Assembly: GCA_022072225.1 (NCBI GenBank)
Contig: JAJVIC010000007.1
Span: 124,001 to 188,000, forward strand
Length of the DNA: 64,000 bases
From: Bacteroidia bacterium
GTDB taxonomy: Bacteria; Bacteroidota; Bacteroidia; SXHM01
Direction of reading: 5' to 3'
Shown: positions 44,918-53,373 of the stretch, piece by piece
Position numbering within the stretch: position 1 is the stretch's first letter
Layout: each line of letters opens with the position of its first letter
Position numbers and translations under genes: made by a program
Notes under the pieces: model-generated
Told to the model about the DNA's origin: nothing
Database searches by the model: none
Seen by the model: only the letters and a program-made list of their open reading frames with translations

Positions 44918-45892
44918 ATGAAAAATCTATACCTTTTACTGTTCGTTGTTATAAATTCGGCAACGCTCAGCGGTTGCTTTTTCCCGAAAGAAAAAGATGT
45001 GCCTGAAGTAATGACTTCGGCTGTTACCGGCATTACCGAAACAGGCGCTACCAGCGGAGGAACGGTTACCGATGACGGCAACGATGAGGTGTATCAGCGC
45101 GGAGTATGCTGGAGCACCTGGAGCACGCCTTACACCTTCGACAACATTACCATTGACGGCTCGGGCAAGGGCAGTTTTACCAGCACCCTAACCGGCTTAA
45201 GCGCCAACACCACCTATTACGTTCGTGCCTACGCCATTAATTCCATTGGCACCGAGTATGGCGAAACCATCAGCTTTACCACTACAGCCGGTGGCAACCC
45301 CGGAACAGTTACCGATATTGACGGCAATACCTACAACACCATACAGATAGGCACACAGGTATGGATGAAAGAAAACCTGAAAGTAACCCGCTACCGCAAT
45401 GGCGATGCCATACCCTACGTAAGCGATGCCAATGCCTGGAGTTCGCTTACCACGGGCGGATATTGTTATTACGATAACCTGCAAAGCAATTACAATACCT
45501 ATGGCGCGCTTTACAACTGGGCTGCGGTAAACGACAGCCGCAACCTTGCTCCGCAGGGATGGCATGTGCCCACCTACAACGAGTGGCTTACGCTGATTTC
45601 ATATCTGGGAGGCGCCAGCGTAGCAGGCGACAAAATGAAAGAAACAGGAAGCGCCCACTGGAGCACACCCAATACCGGCACCAACAGCAGCGAGTTTACC
45701 GCCCTGCCAAACGGACTGCGCGACCAGAACGGAAACTACTATGCACTGTATACCAATGCCAGCTGGTGGTCGAGCACCGAAGCAGACCCGGTTTACTCAT
45801 GGGGCGCGGCACTTAGCTATTTAAACCCTGATGCCTACACCGTAGTTTATGAAAAACCGCTGGGCTATGGAATACGCTGCGTGAAGGATTGA
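44918..45892 (+). CDS. FISUMP-domain lipoprotein
   Basis: 324 residues. Lipobox LSGC at residues about 16-19. A fibronectin-like domain (about 30-125: ITETGATSGGTVTDDGNDEV ... TTYYVRAYAINSIGTEYG) precedes the Fib_succ_major (FISUMP) domain: DIDGNTYNTIQIGTQVWMKE, ALYNWAAVND, APQGWHVPTYNEWL, GLRDQNGNYYA, WWSSTEADP and GYGIRCVKD. Surface-exposed lipoprotein; function of the domain is unknown. Confidence 0.9.
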   Translation: MKNLYLLLFVVINSATLSGCFFPKEKDVPEVMTSAVTGITETGATSGGTVTDDGNDEVYQRGVCWSTWSTPYTFDNITIDGSGKGSFTSTLTGLSANTTYYVRAYAINSIGTEYGETISFTTTAGGNPGTVTDIDGNTYNTIQIGTQVWMKENLKVTRYRNGDAIPYVSDANAWSSLTTGGYCYYDNLQSNYNTYGALYNWAAVNDSRNLAPQGWHVPTYNEWLTLISYLGGASVAGDKMKETGSAHWSTPNTGTNSSEFTALPNGLRDQNGNYYALYTNASWWSSTEADPVYSWGAALSYLNPDAYTVVYEKPLGYGIRCVKD

Positions 45893-45901
45893 GCAGCCGG
45901 C

Positions 45902-45929
45902 ATTCAGTATTCGGTATTCAGTATTCAGT
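45902..45929. repeat. Heptad repeat ATTCAGT x4
   Basis: ATTCAGT, ATTCGGT, ATTCAGT, ATTCAGT in exact 7-bp steps, in the gap between two lipoprotein genes. Confidence 0.8.
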
Positions 45930-45951
45930 AAAAAAACAAAAACCCAACCCC

Positions 45952-46482
45952 ATGAAAAAACTACACTCCCTGTCTGCCTCGCTATTGCTTGTTGTTATAC
46001 TTTTTATTTCGGGCTGCGGAAAAAACGATGATGTTCCGGATGATCTTCTGTGCGGCTCGGCAAGTTCATGGGTAGCTACTGATCTGCCAAATTCGCTTAT
46101 TTACAACGACCTTGATATTGTTTCAGGAAACCGCACCATGATATTTGAAGACATTACCACCCCCGAAGATATTTGCACCGAAGAAACCACTACAGCAACT
46201 TTTAGGGCGTATGCAGACATTCTGCCGGCAGGTATGACTGTAAAAGGAAAAGCCTACTGGGGAAACAGCGGTGAAAATGAAATAACGCTGCCACACACCA
46301 CCAGTATGTATGAATCGAATATGGTTATTGACTTAAAACCGCAATTCGGCACCAACCCTGGCTGGATAGGCTTACAGATTAAAGTTATTTTTCCTACACA
46401 GGGTTCGTTCTCGGCCGACAGCTTGTATGTTCAGAACAACATCAGCAATATGACAATTGTTTATACTTATCATAAAAATTAA
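45952..46482 (+). CDS. Lipoprotein, tandem family member 1
   Basis: 176 residues from MKKLHSLSASLLLVVILFISGC (lipobox ISGC). The mature part has an N-terminal variable region, ICTEETTTATFRAYADI, then KGKAYWGNSGENEITL and a final QGSFSADSLYVQNNISNMTI, the same order of elements as the next three genes. No known domain; all-beta by pattern. Start chosen from the signal peptide. Confidence 0.78.
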   Translation: MKKLHSLSASLLLVVILFISGCGKNDDVPDDLLCGSASSWVATDLPNSLIYNDLDIVSGNRTMIFEDITTPEDICTEETTTATFRAYADILPAGMTVKGKAYWGNSGENEITLPHTTSMYESNMVIDLKPQFGTNPGWIGLQIKVIFPTQGSFSADSLYVQNNISNMTIVYTYHKN

Positions 46483-46519
46483 TCAGGCAACCAATTAATA
46501 ATCTAACACAAAACCTACT

Positions 46520-47086
46520 ATGAAAAAACTACTTACCCTGCCTGCCCTGCTGCTGTTTGTTATTGCATTGTTTACCGGCTGCGCCACCACAAAGGAACAA
46601 TGTGGCGCTGGCCATACGCAACGTTTCTTTGCATTCAACTCATTCAGCGCAGCTAACTATGAATTGTACTCCAACGGAGGAGTAGATGCCGGTGATGTAA
46701 TGTATTCTGCCGCTTATCACGTTGTTAACGGCAGGGCGGTTTTTAATTATTTAATCGGAGTAGATAAAGTCTGCGTTTTTTCTGATGTTACCGTTTATTC
46801 AACGCTTAATACGTTGGTAGATAATCCCGAGTTTGCCGATACGCTGATTATAAAAGCCCCCGGCTTCAGCAGCGAGGTGGTAACGGTAATCAACCCTTCA
46901 AACCAGGTATATGACCGTGACGAAATTTATACGTTTGATGCCAACAGCGCTAATCCTGCTCAGATGCTTATTAATAATAAATTGTCGTTTCCTACGGGGG
47001 CCAGCTGGCAGGCCGACAGCGCTTATTTCTTTTCCAACATAGATGCCTACAGTTTTGGCGGCACTTTTACACTTTATCAGGAATAA
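46520..47086 (+). CDS. Lipoprotein, tandem family member 2
   Basis: 188 residues. Signal peptide MKKLLTLPALLLFVIALFTGC with lipobox FTGC, almost the same as in members 3 and 4. The mature part is the most diverged of the four but keeps the KVCVFSDV segment and the closing SWQADSAYFFSNIDAYSF. Function unknown. Confidence 0.78.
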   Translation: MKKLLTLPALLLFVIALFTGCATTKEQCGAGHTQRFFAFNSFSAANYELYSNGGVDAGDVMYSAAYHVVNGRAVFNYLIGVDKVCVFSDVTVYSTLNTLVDNPEFADTLIIKAPGFSSEVVTVINPSNQVYDRDEIYTFDANSANPAQMLINNKLSFPTGASWQADSAYFFSNIDAYSFGGTFTLYQE

Positions 47087-47149
47087 ATTTTTTATCACAT
47101 TTTTTCAGGGCAGCCATACCTTAACCAAACCCATAACCAACAAAACACC

Positions 47150-47734
47150 ATGAAAAAACTACTTACCCTCACTACAACGCTGCTGGTTTTGTTTTTTATT
47201 TCGGGCTGCGATGATTGCAAAGACGGCTGCTGCAAAGAGGTACACATACTGGTTGATGCATATACCAACAGTCCCGATATTACGTTTACCGAATTTACCG
47301 GCACCGTTTCGGCAACCGCTTCAAGCAATCATGTTTATTACTACTACGTTCCCACTGTACCGCAAAAAGTTCAGTTTTTTGTAGGCTTTGAAACCCCAAA
47401 CATTTGCACCAAAGAGCATTTGAATTTTGATTTCGGGGCCTTTGCCAGCAATGTTACACAAGACCGCTCGATGAAAATTTTTGGCGAAGTGTACTGGGGA
47501 AATGATGATGATGAATTAATTCTTTATTCGGGCATACCCACGCAAAACTACCTGTATGCCGGGCAACTTGCCGATGTTGGATTGAAACAACAATTTCCTG
47601 ACGGACCTGCCACACTTCGGATTTTTATGACTGTTGAGTTTGAAACACTCGGCACGCTGGACCTTGACAAAGCTTATTTTCTTGAGCACATTGAATTTAT
47701 AAATGCCTCGTATTATTATTATGAGTATGTTTGA
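47150..47734 (+). CDS. Lipoprotein, tandem family member 3
   Basis: 194 residues. Lipobox ISGC. Mature domain: YYYYVPTVPQKVQFFVGFE, NICTKEHLNFDF, MKIFGEVYWGNDDDELILYS, DVGLKQQFPDGPATLRIFM, and FETLGTLDLDKAYFLEHIEF. Member 4 matches it closely over the whole length. Three Cys pairs near the mature N-terminus (CDDCKDGCC). Function unknown; probably a periplasmic or surface beta domain. Confidence 0.8.
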   Translation: MKKLLTLTTTLLVLFFISGCDDCKDGCCKEVHILVDAYTNSPDITFTEFTGTVSATASSNHVYYYYVPTVPQKVQFFVGFETPNICTKEHLNFDFGAFASNVTQDRSMKIFGEVYWGNDDDELILYSGIPTQNYLYAGQLADVGLKQQFPDGPATLRIFMTVEFETLGTLDLDKAYFLEHIEFINASYYYYEYV

Positions 47735-47746
47735 TTCAATGAACAA

Positions 47747-47774
47747 ATTACTAATTACTAATTGCTAATTACCA
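47747..47774. repeat. Heptad repeat ATTACTA x4
   Basis: ATTACTA, ATTACTA, ATTGCTA, ATTACCA in exact 7-bp steps between lipoprotein genes 3 and 4. Confidence 0.8.
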
Positions 47775-47790
47775 ACTTTAAAACCCAAAT

Positions 47791-48369
47791 ATGAAAAAAC
47801 TGCTTACCCTTCCTGCCGCGCTGCTACTTTACACGTTGTTATTCATTAGCGGATGCGGCCCAAAAGAAGATTGTCTTACATGTTGCGAACCGGCTGAAAA
47901 TTTTGGAAAACTAACACCTCCTGATTATGTACAACCCTTTTATCCGTTTACAGGAAGCACCGACCAGGAGGTGTTCTATTATTACCTGCCCGGTGTTCCG
48001 CAGCGGGTTCAGTTTTTTATTGCCGGAAGCAGTAATGATGTGTGTACCGATGAACACCTTAGCATTGATTATTATGTAAAAACGAGAGATGTAGCATTTG
48101 ACCGGCCGGTAAAAATTTTTGGTGAAGTGTATTGGTCTGCATATTCTGATGAAATAATTTTACTAAACAATGTACCCCCTGCAAACACCGAATTAGCTGA
48201 AACACTGAGCGATGTAGGGCTGAAACAAGCCTTTCCCGAGGGCGCTGCCTCTATTGATGTATATACTACCGTTGAGTTTGAATCGCTGGGCAGCCTTGAC
48301 CTTGACACAGCCTACTTAAAGCAGCATTTTCAATCCATACGGTATTATTACAATTACAAGAAGTTTTAG
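47791..48369 (+). CDS. Lipoprotein, tandem family member 4
   Basis: 192 residues. Signal peptide ends LFISGC. Aligned with member 3 throughout: FYYYLPGVPQRVQFFIAGS, DVCTDEHLSIDYY, VKIFGEVYWSAYSDEIILL, DVGLKQAFPEGAASIDV, FESLGSLDLDTAYLKQHF. A recent tandem duplication. Function unknown. Confidence 0.8.
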   Translation: MKKLLTLPAALLLYTLLFISGCGPKEDCLTCCEPAENFGKLTPPDYVQPFYPFTGSTDQEVFYYYLPGVPQRVQFFIAGSSNDVCTDEHLSIDYYVKTRDVAFDRPVKIFGEVYWSAYSDEIILLNNVPPANTELAETLSDVGLKQAFPEGAASIDVYTTVEFESLGSLDLDTAYLKQHFQSIRYYYNYKKF

Positions 48370-48447
48370 GCTTTTTACCACAAAGGCGGGGATACACAGC
48401 GTTTAGTTGTTTTTACCGCAGAAGCGCAGAGACCCGCAGATTATAAA

Positions 48448-48480
48448 ACACCCCTTTCGCCTGATGGCGGAGGGGGTTTT
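48448..48480. terminator. Hairpin terminator between convergent lipoprotein genes
   Basis: CACCCCTTTCGCC pairs with GGCGGAGGGGG around TGAT, with A and T runs on either side. Degenerate CGCAGAG-type repeats lie just upstream (48371-48440). Confidence 0.65.
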
Positions 48481-48485
48481 GTTTA

Positions 48486-49400
48486 CTAATCTATAGCACT
48501 TAATTCTGCTTCCAACTCTTCTTGAGTAATTGGATTCACATTAATGTTCGCAACCATATCTTCGGTTACTACTCCCGAGTATTTGCCAAAAACAGCCTCC
48601 TCTCCACTATTACCAATTACAATAATTTTTACCGGCTCACCGACAGGCACATTAATTCTGTTATAGGTTCCGGGTAGAGAATCGGGGTAAAAGTGTGCAA
48701 CTGTATTGAAGTTGTCAAAAACTATATAAACCTCTGATGAACTCATGACAACATTTGATACTACATTTACTGTAGTTAATGGTTGCGGATAAAGAGGATA
48801 ATCTAAATTAACCCATTCAATTCCTATGTCATTTAAGCAATACATGATATTATAAGAATACGTCAAAATTGACAGTGAACTGCAAGATGTATCATAATCT
48901 GCTCCATTATTCCATGATGTATTATCATAAGTAATTCCCTGATAAATGAACCCCCAATTAACACGATTATATAGCTGCATGTTAGTATCAGCTTCAGCTA
49001 TTGAGGGTACAATTATTTGTATCGGATTTTGAGGAGAATAACTATAGCCATTCTGAGAAACACTTAATGTAAACATGCCACCAGAACGAAGTAGCGTATC
49101 TCCTTCGGTAAACATTGAAAGTCTATTATAAATAGCTTCGCTTTTTTTCGTCACCTCCCTAAGGCGTATTGTAACATCTCCCGAAATCGGCATCCCTGAG
49201 CTGTTTACAAAAACACCATCGTGAATAATCTGAAACCCTTTCTCTCCTGTAATGTTTATCGGCTGTCCTGCTTGCACAGTAAATGTTTGGATAGTTGCTC
49301 TTTTCGAGTCTAAAAAATCAGTTGTATTAAACTTCGCTTCGTCTTTTTTACACGAAATCAAGAAAACGCACATTGCTAAAACAACAGAATAGTTTTTCAT
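48486..49400 (-). CDS. Lipoprotein of unknown function
   Basis: 304 residues; lipobox LISCKKDE. The first domain reads FTVQAGQPINITGEKGFQII then HDGVFVNSSGMPISGDVTIR, a beta domain often found in Bacteroidota lipoproteins. The middle part has Tyr/Asn-rich segments. No enzyme motif. Own -7 box. Confidence 0.78.
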   Translation of the reverse strand: MKNYSVVLAMCVFLISCKKDEAKFNTTDFLDSKRATIQTFTVQAGQPINITGEKGFQIIHDGVFVNSSGMPISGDVTIRLREVTKKSEAIYNRLSMFTEGDTLLRSGGMFTLSVSQNGYSYSPQNPIQIIVPSIAEADTNMQLYNRVNWGFIYQGITYDNTSWNNGADYDTSCSSLSILTYSYNIMYCLNDIGIEWVNLDYPLYPQPLTTVNVVSNVVMSSSEVYIVFDNFNTVAHFYPDSLPGTYNRINVPVGEPVKIIVIGNSGEEAVFGKYSGVVTEDMVANINVNPITQEELEAELSAID

Positions 49401-49419
49401 AGTGAAAGGGATTTTTTGT

Positions 49420-49427
49420 CAAATTTA
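49420..49427 (-). promoter_or_regulatory. -7 box TAAATTTG
   Basis: Perfect TAnnTTTG on the minus strand, 19 bases before the lipoprotein ATG at 49400. Confidence 0.55.
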
Positions 49428-49457
49428 TAACAATACTCTAAATGTGCAACTATTTAA

Positions 49458-49481
49458 CCCTTCGACTACGCTCAGGGCGAC
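49458..49481. repeat. Dispersed CCCTTCGACTACGCTCAGGG element
   Basis: CCCTTCGACTACGCTCAGGG followed by CGAC; CCCT and AGGG at its ends make it partly palindromic. A motif I know as a frequent dispersed repeat. Single copy here. Confidence 0.6.
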
Positions 49482-49501
49482 AACCTGCCAACTGCCGCTG
49501 C

Positions 49502-49849
49502 CTACCTCCCCTTCACCACCTCCCAATACCTATCCCGCTCCTCTCCTACCCTTTTCAGTTCTTTTTTCAGTTGTTCCAGTTCAATTAACAGGGCACGCTC
49601 GCGGTGGGTAGTTTGTAGCGCGGGTGGCAACAGGGCGGTGTAATGTTCTGTCAGGTTTACGTTCAGCAGCTCGCTTAGCTCCAGCAGCAGCAGAATTTCG
49701 GCATTCGGGTTTTTTAGTTTTTGGCTCAGGTAGTTGGGGGCCATGCCCATTGCTGTACTTAGTTTTTTAAGTGAGCGCTTGCGCATTTTTGCAAAACCTT
49801 TAACGGTTTCAAGCAGATTGGGTACTGTTTTCTTTTCTTCCATTTTCAA
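49502..49849 (-). CDS. HTH-type DNA-binding protein with coiled-coil tail
   Basis: 115 residues. An Xre-like helix-turn-helix (about 15-65: VKGFAKMRKRSLKKLSTAMG, MAPNYLSQKLKNPNAEIL, LELSELLNVNL) is followed by a Glu/Lys-rich coiled coil (LLIELEQLKKELKRVGEERD). Likely a small repressor. Its 5' end lies four bases from a degenerate unit of 21-bp array 3, making that array the obvious candidate binding region. Confidence 0.8.
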   Translation of the reverse strand: MKMEEKKTVPNLLETVKGFAKMRKRSLKKLSTAMGMAPNYLSQKLKNPNAEILLLLELSELLNVNLTEHYTALLPPALQTTHRERALLIELEQLKKELKRVGEERDRYWEVVKGR

Positions 49850-49873
49850 TTGGTTTTTTGAAATAAGACATCA

Positions 49874-50041
49874 GGGTAGAGAAATAAGACCGTTGGGTAG
49901 AGAAATGAGGACACTGGGTAGAGAATTAAGATACTTGGGTAGAGAAATGAGACACTTGGGTAGCATTTTAAGACCGTTGGGTAGAGATTTAAGACCGTTT
50001 TGTAGCGAAAACATATCATTGAGTAGATAAACCCTATTCAG
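49874..50041. repeat. 21-bp tandem array 3, 8 units
   Basis: Eight contiguous 21-bp units, each beginning GGGTAGAGA or a variant and ending AGACCGTT or similar, with no length variation. A degenerate ninth unit occupies 49853-49873. Units 7 and 8 are diverged. It lies between the HTH gene start and a terminator. Confidence 0.93.
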
Positions 50042-50043
50042 TC

Positions 50044-50080
50044 AAAAAAAATCCCTCCGCCTGAGGCGGAGGGATTTTTT
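50044..50080. terminator. Strong bidirectional terminator
   Basis: TCCCTCCGCC and GGCGGAGGGA form a perfect stem around a TGA loop, extended by A and T runs on both sides. It isolates array 3 and the HTH gene from the 318-residue-protein gene. Confidence 0.85.
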
Positions 50081-50093
50081 CAACGGGTATTAA

Positions 50094-51050
50094 TTATCCT
50101 AACGTAATGGTGTAGGCTGCGCTTTGTGCCATATCGCTGTTGCCTATGCGTATTTCATTGCCATTTGCACCCATAGCGCCCAGAGTAGTGTTTTGGGTGC
50201 TCATGGGGGGCACGTTTACAATCATTCCGCTGCTGATGCCGCTCATTTGCAGTTGAAAGCCAAGGGTAACCGGGCTGTTGTTTTGCAGGGCTACGGGGGT
50301 GGCAGCATTATAAACCACAGGGCCTTTTACCTCGCTGCTCATAGGCGGAACGGTGCCGCTGAAAACCACTTCGCTTCCGCCACCACCGCCACCGCCACCG
50401 GTAGGATTGTCAATAGCCCGCGCCAGTTGATACTCTTCCCACAGCGCAACGGTAGCAGCATTGGTGCGGTAGCTGTCAACATAGTTATCTAATTTTTCAA
50501 GCAGTTTGCGGCTTTCGGCTATGCCACGGTCCACATCGTTGCCGCCAATGGTTTTGCCCTCAATAGCATCTTTTACTTCGGGAATGGCATCAAAGTAGGC
50601 AGCAGTAAAAATGGGGAGGTTGGCAATATCAGCAGCCGAAACGTTGTAGCCGGGAAGCGCGGCAACTATGGCAGGTGTCAGGTAGGTATTAAGGCGCAGC
50701 GCTTCAAAATGCAGTTGGGTATCCTGCATTTTTTCAAGATCGCTCATGGTGTATTTTACCTTTTTTGCCAGCGTGTTATTGTTGTTATCAATAGCAAATG
50801 AATAAACCCCTTTGGCTATATTGTACATAACCTTTACCAGTGCATCACGGTCTTCCTGCTTGTCTTGCGCAACGCCCGTGGTGTCTTCGGTGGCGCGCCC
50901 CGCAGCTTCAATTATGTTTTGTATCTGCGCATCTAAAAGCACTTTGGTGGGTGCAATTTGCAGGTGGCTGGCATAAGCGGCAGCATTGTCTTCAAGGTTG
51001 TCTTGCACCTTGAGCAACATGTTGAGGAAGGCTTGCTGAATGTCATTCAT
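50094..51050 (-). CDS. Hypothetical protein with glycine linker
   Basis: 318 residues, no signal peptide. A helical N-terminal two thirds (NDIQQAFLNMLLKVQDNLED ... ESRKLLEKLDNYVDSYR) is joined by a run of eight Gly (about 223-230) to a C-terminal beta domain (VVFSGTVPPMSSEVKGPVVY ... YTITLG). The helical-plus-beta layout recalls the unknown protein at 25994, which also adjoins a 21-bp array. No family was recognised and no function is offered. Confidence 0.72.
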   Translation of the reverse strand: MNDIQQAFLNMLLKVQDNLEDNAAAYASHLQIAPTKVLLDAQIQNIIEAAGRATEDTTGVAQDKQEDRDALVKVMYNIAKGVYSFAIDNNNNTLAKKVKYTMSDLEKMQDTQLHFEALRLNTYLTPAIVAALPGYNVSAADIANLPIFTAAYFDAIPEVKDAIEGKTIGGNDVDRGIAESRKLLEKLDNYVDSYRTNAATVALWEEYQLARAIDNPTGGGGGGGGSEVVFSGTVPPMSSEVKGPVVYNAATPVALQNNSPVTLGFQLQMSGISSGMIVNVPPMSTQNTTLGAMGANGNEIRIGNSDMAQSAAYTITLG

Positions 51051-51086
51051 AAGATGAGGGTTTTTTGGGGTTTTGTAGCTGGGTTT

Positions 51087-51419
51087 TTATTTATTGGGGT
51101 TTAAAAGTTTGTTTTTAATTTCTTCCACATCAGACAATAGTTTTTTAATAACCGATTGGGGTAGTTGAATCATAGGTTCGGCAACTGCACTCGCTGTTTT
51201 ATCGTGTTCAAAAACTGTTTTGTTCATACCGGGAAAATCAATGGTAAAATCGTGGCGGATAATGTTGCCTATGCGTTCTATCATTTCATCGGGCGGGTTA
51301 TGGGTTTCAAGTAGGCGGTCAAAAGTCTTTTTATCTATTTTCAACTTCTTGTAAATAAATGCCTTTGACACACCAAATTCTTCTATTCTTTCCCTTATTT
51401 TTTTTCCGCGGTGTTCCAT
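51087..51419 (-). CDS. Small HTH-like DNA-binding protein
   Basis: 110 residues from MEHRGKKIRERIEEFGVSKA; the open frame extends 48 codons upstream but that part is low-complexity and unlikely. The region FGVSKAFIYKKLKIDKKTFD is HTH-like, and the C-terminus QLPQSVIKKLLSDVEEIKNK is a coiled coil, the same plan as the HTH gene at 49502. It lies 36 bases before the 318-residue-protein gene and is probably cotranscribed. Confidence 0.7.
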   Translation of the reverse strand: MEHRGKKIRERIEEFGVSKAFIYKKLKIDKKTFDRLLETHNPPDEMIERIGNIIRHDFTIDFPGMNKTVFEHDKTASAVAEPMIQLPQSVIKKLLSDVEEIKNKLLNPNK

Positions 51420-51627
51420 TTTTCGGAACAAAAATACCGCAGCACCACAGCCTTTACCGAACATCAGACAGGTGAAAATGCCCCAATAATGGGGAGATTG
51501 GGAAGAGGAAATACCCCTTTGTGGGGAATTGAGAAAGGTCTGAGGCAAAATTATTTTTGCCAACGCTCAGTTGTATGCGTGAAAATTGAGGGTAAATTGA
51601 GGGTAACGGTTTTACGCGAATTTGTTT

Positions 51628-51635
51628 TAGTTTTG
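51628..51635 (+). promoter_or_regulatory. -7 box TAGTTTTG
   Basis: Perfect TAnnTTTG ending four bases before the ATG at 51640. The other 208 bases of the gap to the divergent HTH-like gene hold only a short direct repeat of AATTGAGGGTA. Confidence 0.5.
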
Positions 51636-51639
51636 GGCA

Positions 51640-52119
51640 ATGCTATTCAAGCAACACATATTTTTTATTGCTTTTTTATTAAGCACTACTTGCTGTTTCG
51701 GTCAATACGATTATGCAATACCCGAAGACGAAACCGAAAAAACCGGAATTGCAGTTAACCCCGATACATTGTTAACAGAAGTAAAAGACACACTTACCGA
51801 TTTGGCAATTCCGGTAATCGTAGAAACTATGCCCGTTTATGCCGGTGGCGATGAAGAGTTATGGAAGTTTATAAGTAAAAACATTAAATATCCCCGCGAG
51901 GCAAAAGAACGAAATAAACAGGGGATAGTTTATGTTGAGTTTACGCTAGATGCTGCTTGCAGAACAACTAATGTACATGTTGTTAAAGGGGCGCATCCGC
52001 TTTTAGATGCCGAAGCTGTGCGTGTTATTTCTATGCTCAAATATGCAAAGCCCGGAACCCAAAGCGGCAAGCCGGTTGATGTAGTGTTTACCCTGCCTAT
52101 CCGTTTTAAATTGAATTAA
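51640..52119 (+). CDS. TonB C-terminal-domain protein
   Basis: 159 residues. Signal peptide to about residue 22, a spacer, then a TonB_C domain: YPREAKERNKQGIVYVEFTL, HVVKGAHPLLDAEAVRVISM, and DVVFTLPIRFKL. It has no transmembrane Pro-rich shaft, so it is a secreted stand-alone TonB-like domain, not a classic TonB. Confidence 0.85.
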   Translation: MLFKQHIFFIAFLLSTTCCFGQYDYAIPEDETEKTGIAVNPDTLLTEVKDTLTDLAIPVIVETMPVYAGGDEELWKFISKNIKYPREAKERNKQGIVYVEFTLDAACRTTNVHVVKGAHPLLDAEAVRVISMLKYAKPGTQSGKPVDVVFTLPIRFKLN

Positions 52120-52141
52120 GCTCTGATTTAGAATACAAAAA

Positions 52142-52453
52142 CTATTTTCTGCTTTTCCACTGTTTTGGATTTCTTCGCTGGTGCAAAACCGCCAGTATTA
52201 TAAGTTGGTTTTTGTGTATTCTAAAAAATACGTTGTAAGGAAAATCCTCCAACCCTGCCCTTCTTATACTTTTATGTTTTATCTGAAAATGCAAAGGATG
52301 TTTTTCAATCCTTTTAAACAGCAAATCAACAACCTCAATAAACAATAAACCCAAACCGGGTTTAAGCTCTTCGTAATACTTAACTATTTCATCTAACTCC
52401 TGCTTAACAACCGGACGGAATACAACCGTATACCCAATTGGTTTAGCGAGCAT
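52142..52453 (-). CDS. RelE/ParE-family toxin
   Basis: 103 residues. YTVVFRPVVKQELDEIVKYY, a GLGLLFIEVVDLLFKRIEKH helix and the closing YNVFFRIHKNQLIILAVLHQ RRNP match ParE-type toxins. Overlaps the antitoxin gene by 11 bases. Confidence 0.85.
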   Translation of the reverse strand: MLAKPIGYTVVFRPVVKQELDEIVKYYEELKPGLGLLFIEVVDLLFKRIEKHPLHFQIKHKSIRRAGLEDFPYNVFFRIHKNQLIILAVLHQRRNPKQWKSRK

Positions 52454-52679
52454 ATTTTTTAGTTAACTCCGCCTTTACCTGTTTCCAGGTTTGCACCTCA
52501 TCAGCATTTTTAAGATAATCGTTCCAGCGGCTTTCAAGCAACTTTATTTCTGCAGCAGAAAGCTTATCCGACACCGGTTTTTCTTCCTCCACATTTTTAA
52601 CAAATTTCATTGACTGCATCATATCCAAAAACAACTTTGTGTTTTTTGTGGTGTCAATGGTTACGGTATATTTTGTCAT
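52443..52679 (-). CDS. Antitoxin of a ParE-type pair
   Basis: 78 residues from MTKYTVTIDTTKNTKLFLDM, a strand and helix that could form a dimer domain; the rest is charged and ends QTWKQVKAELTKKYAR. The open frame upstream of 52679 is discarded. Identified largely by its place before the toxin. Confidence 0.75.
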   Translation of the reverse strand: MTKYTVTIDTTKNTKLFLDMMQSMKFVKNVEEEKPVSDKLSAAEIKLLESRWNDYLKNADEVQTWKQVKAELTKKYAR

Positions 52680-52782
52680 ACGCTGTTGATATAAATATTG
52701 ATAACGCAAATTTATAAAAGTTTTGAAACACCACCTCTGTGGTAAAACCCGAAATGGGCCAAACCCCGAAAGCAAAATATTA

Positions 52783-52790
52783 TATCTTTG
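52783..52790 (+). promoter_or_regulatory. -7 box TATCTTTG
   Basis: Perfect TAnnTTTG, 23 bases before the lipoprotein ATG at 52814. Confidence 0.55.
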
Positions 52791-52813
52791 TTTAAACAAT
52801 TAAATTTATAACA

Positions 52814-53368
52814 ATGCGCCTGCTGCCCCTGTTTTTTCTTTTTCTTGTGCTCGCTTCGTGTAAAAAAGACGATGAACCTCAAAAAACACTTAGCATTTGT
52901 GTTGTAGAACAAGATCTCTATCGCAGCGATTCCATTTCGTGGGAACTCTACACCGCTGATGAGGTATGGGAGCATGTAAAATTTATGGAGTTTGGCGCAG
53001 AACAAATGCTCTTCCGTCAAATTGAACAAGGCAACCTGAAAGCAGAACTTTATGATTGGGACCTCTCCATCATGAACAGTTTAAATATTAATAAAAACCG
53101 CTATAGTTTTTTAGATGCGTATGATTACTTTCTCGTCTTTACCGAAGTGCCTGTAACCGACACTACCGAATGTTGCGCCAAAGTAAGCATACACAAAGGC
53201 CGCCCCTACAATAAAAACTCAACCGCCATTGCCGATTATATCGAGTGCGCCTCCATAGGACAATACGATTCACTTTCCAACACCCCCATCTATAACATAG
53301 GGCGCGCCTGCAAAGTGGCAGCGGCAAAAGCTGCCAGGTCGGCTGTAAACGGAGGACTGATGCAGTAA
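52814..53368 (+). CDS. Lipoprotein of unknown function
   Basis: 184 residues with lipobox LASCKKDD. The mature sequence has Cys pairs (TECCAKVSIHKG, IADYIECASIG) and ends RACKVAAAKAARSAVNG. No domain recognised. Confidence 0.75.
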   Translation: MRLLPLFFLFLVLASCKKDDEPQKTLSICVVEQDLYRSDSISWELYTADEVWEHVKFMEFGAEQMLFRQIEQGNLKAELYDWDLSIMNSLNINKNRYSFLDAYDYFLVFTEVPVTDTTECCAKVSIHKGRPYNKNSTAIADYIECASIGQYDSLSNTPIYNIGRACKVAAAKAARSAVNGGLMQ

Positions 53369-53373
53369 TCGGG

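Noticed and set aside
49734-50030. 98-codon plus-strand open frame through array 3
   Set aside because: Artefact of a 21-bp repeat without stops, antisense to the HTH gene at its start.
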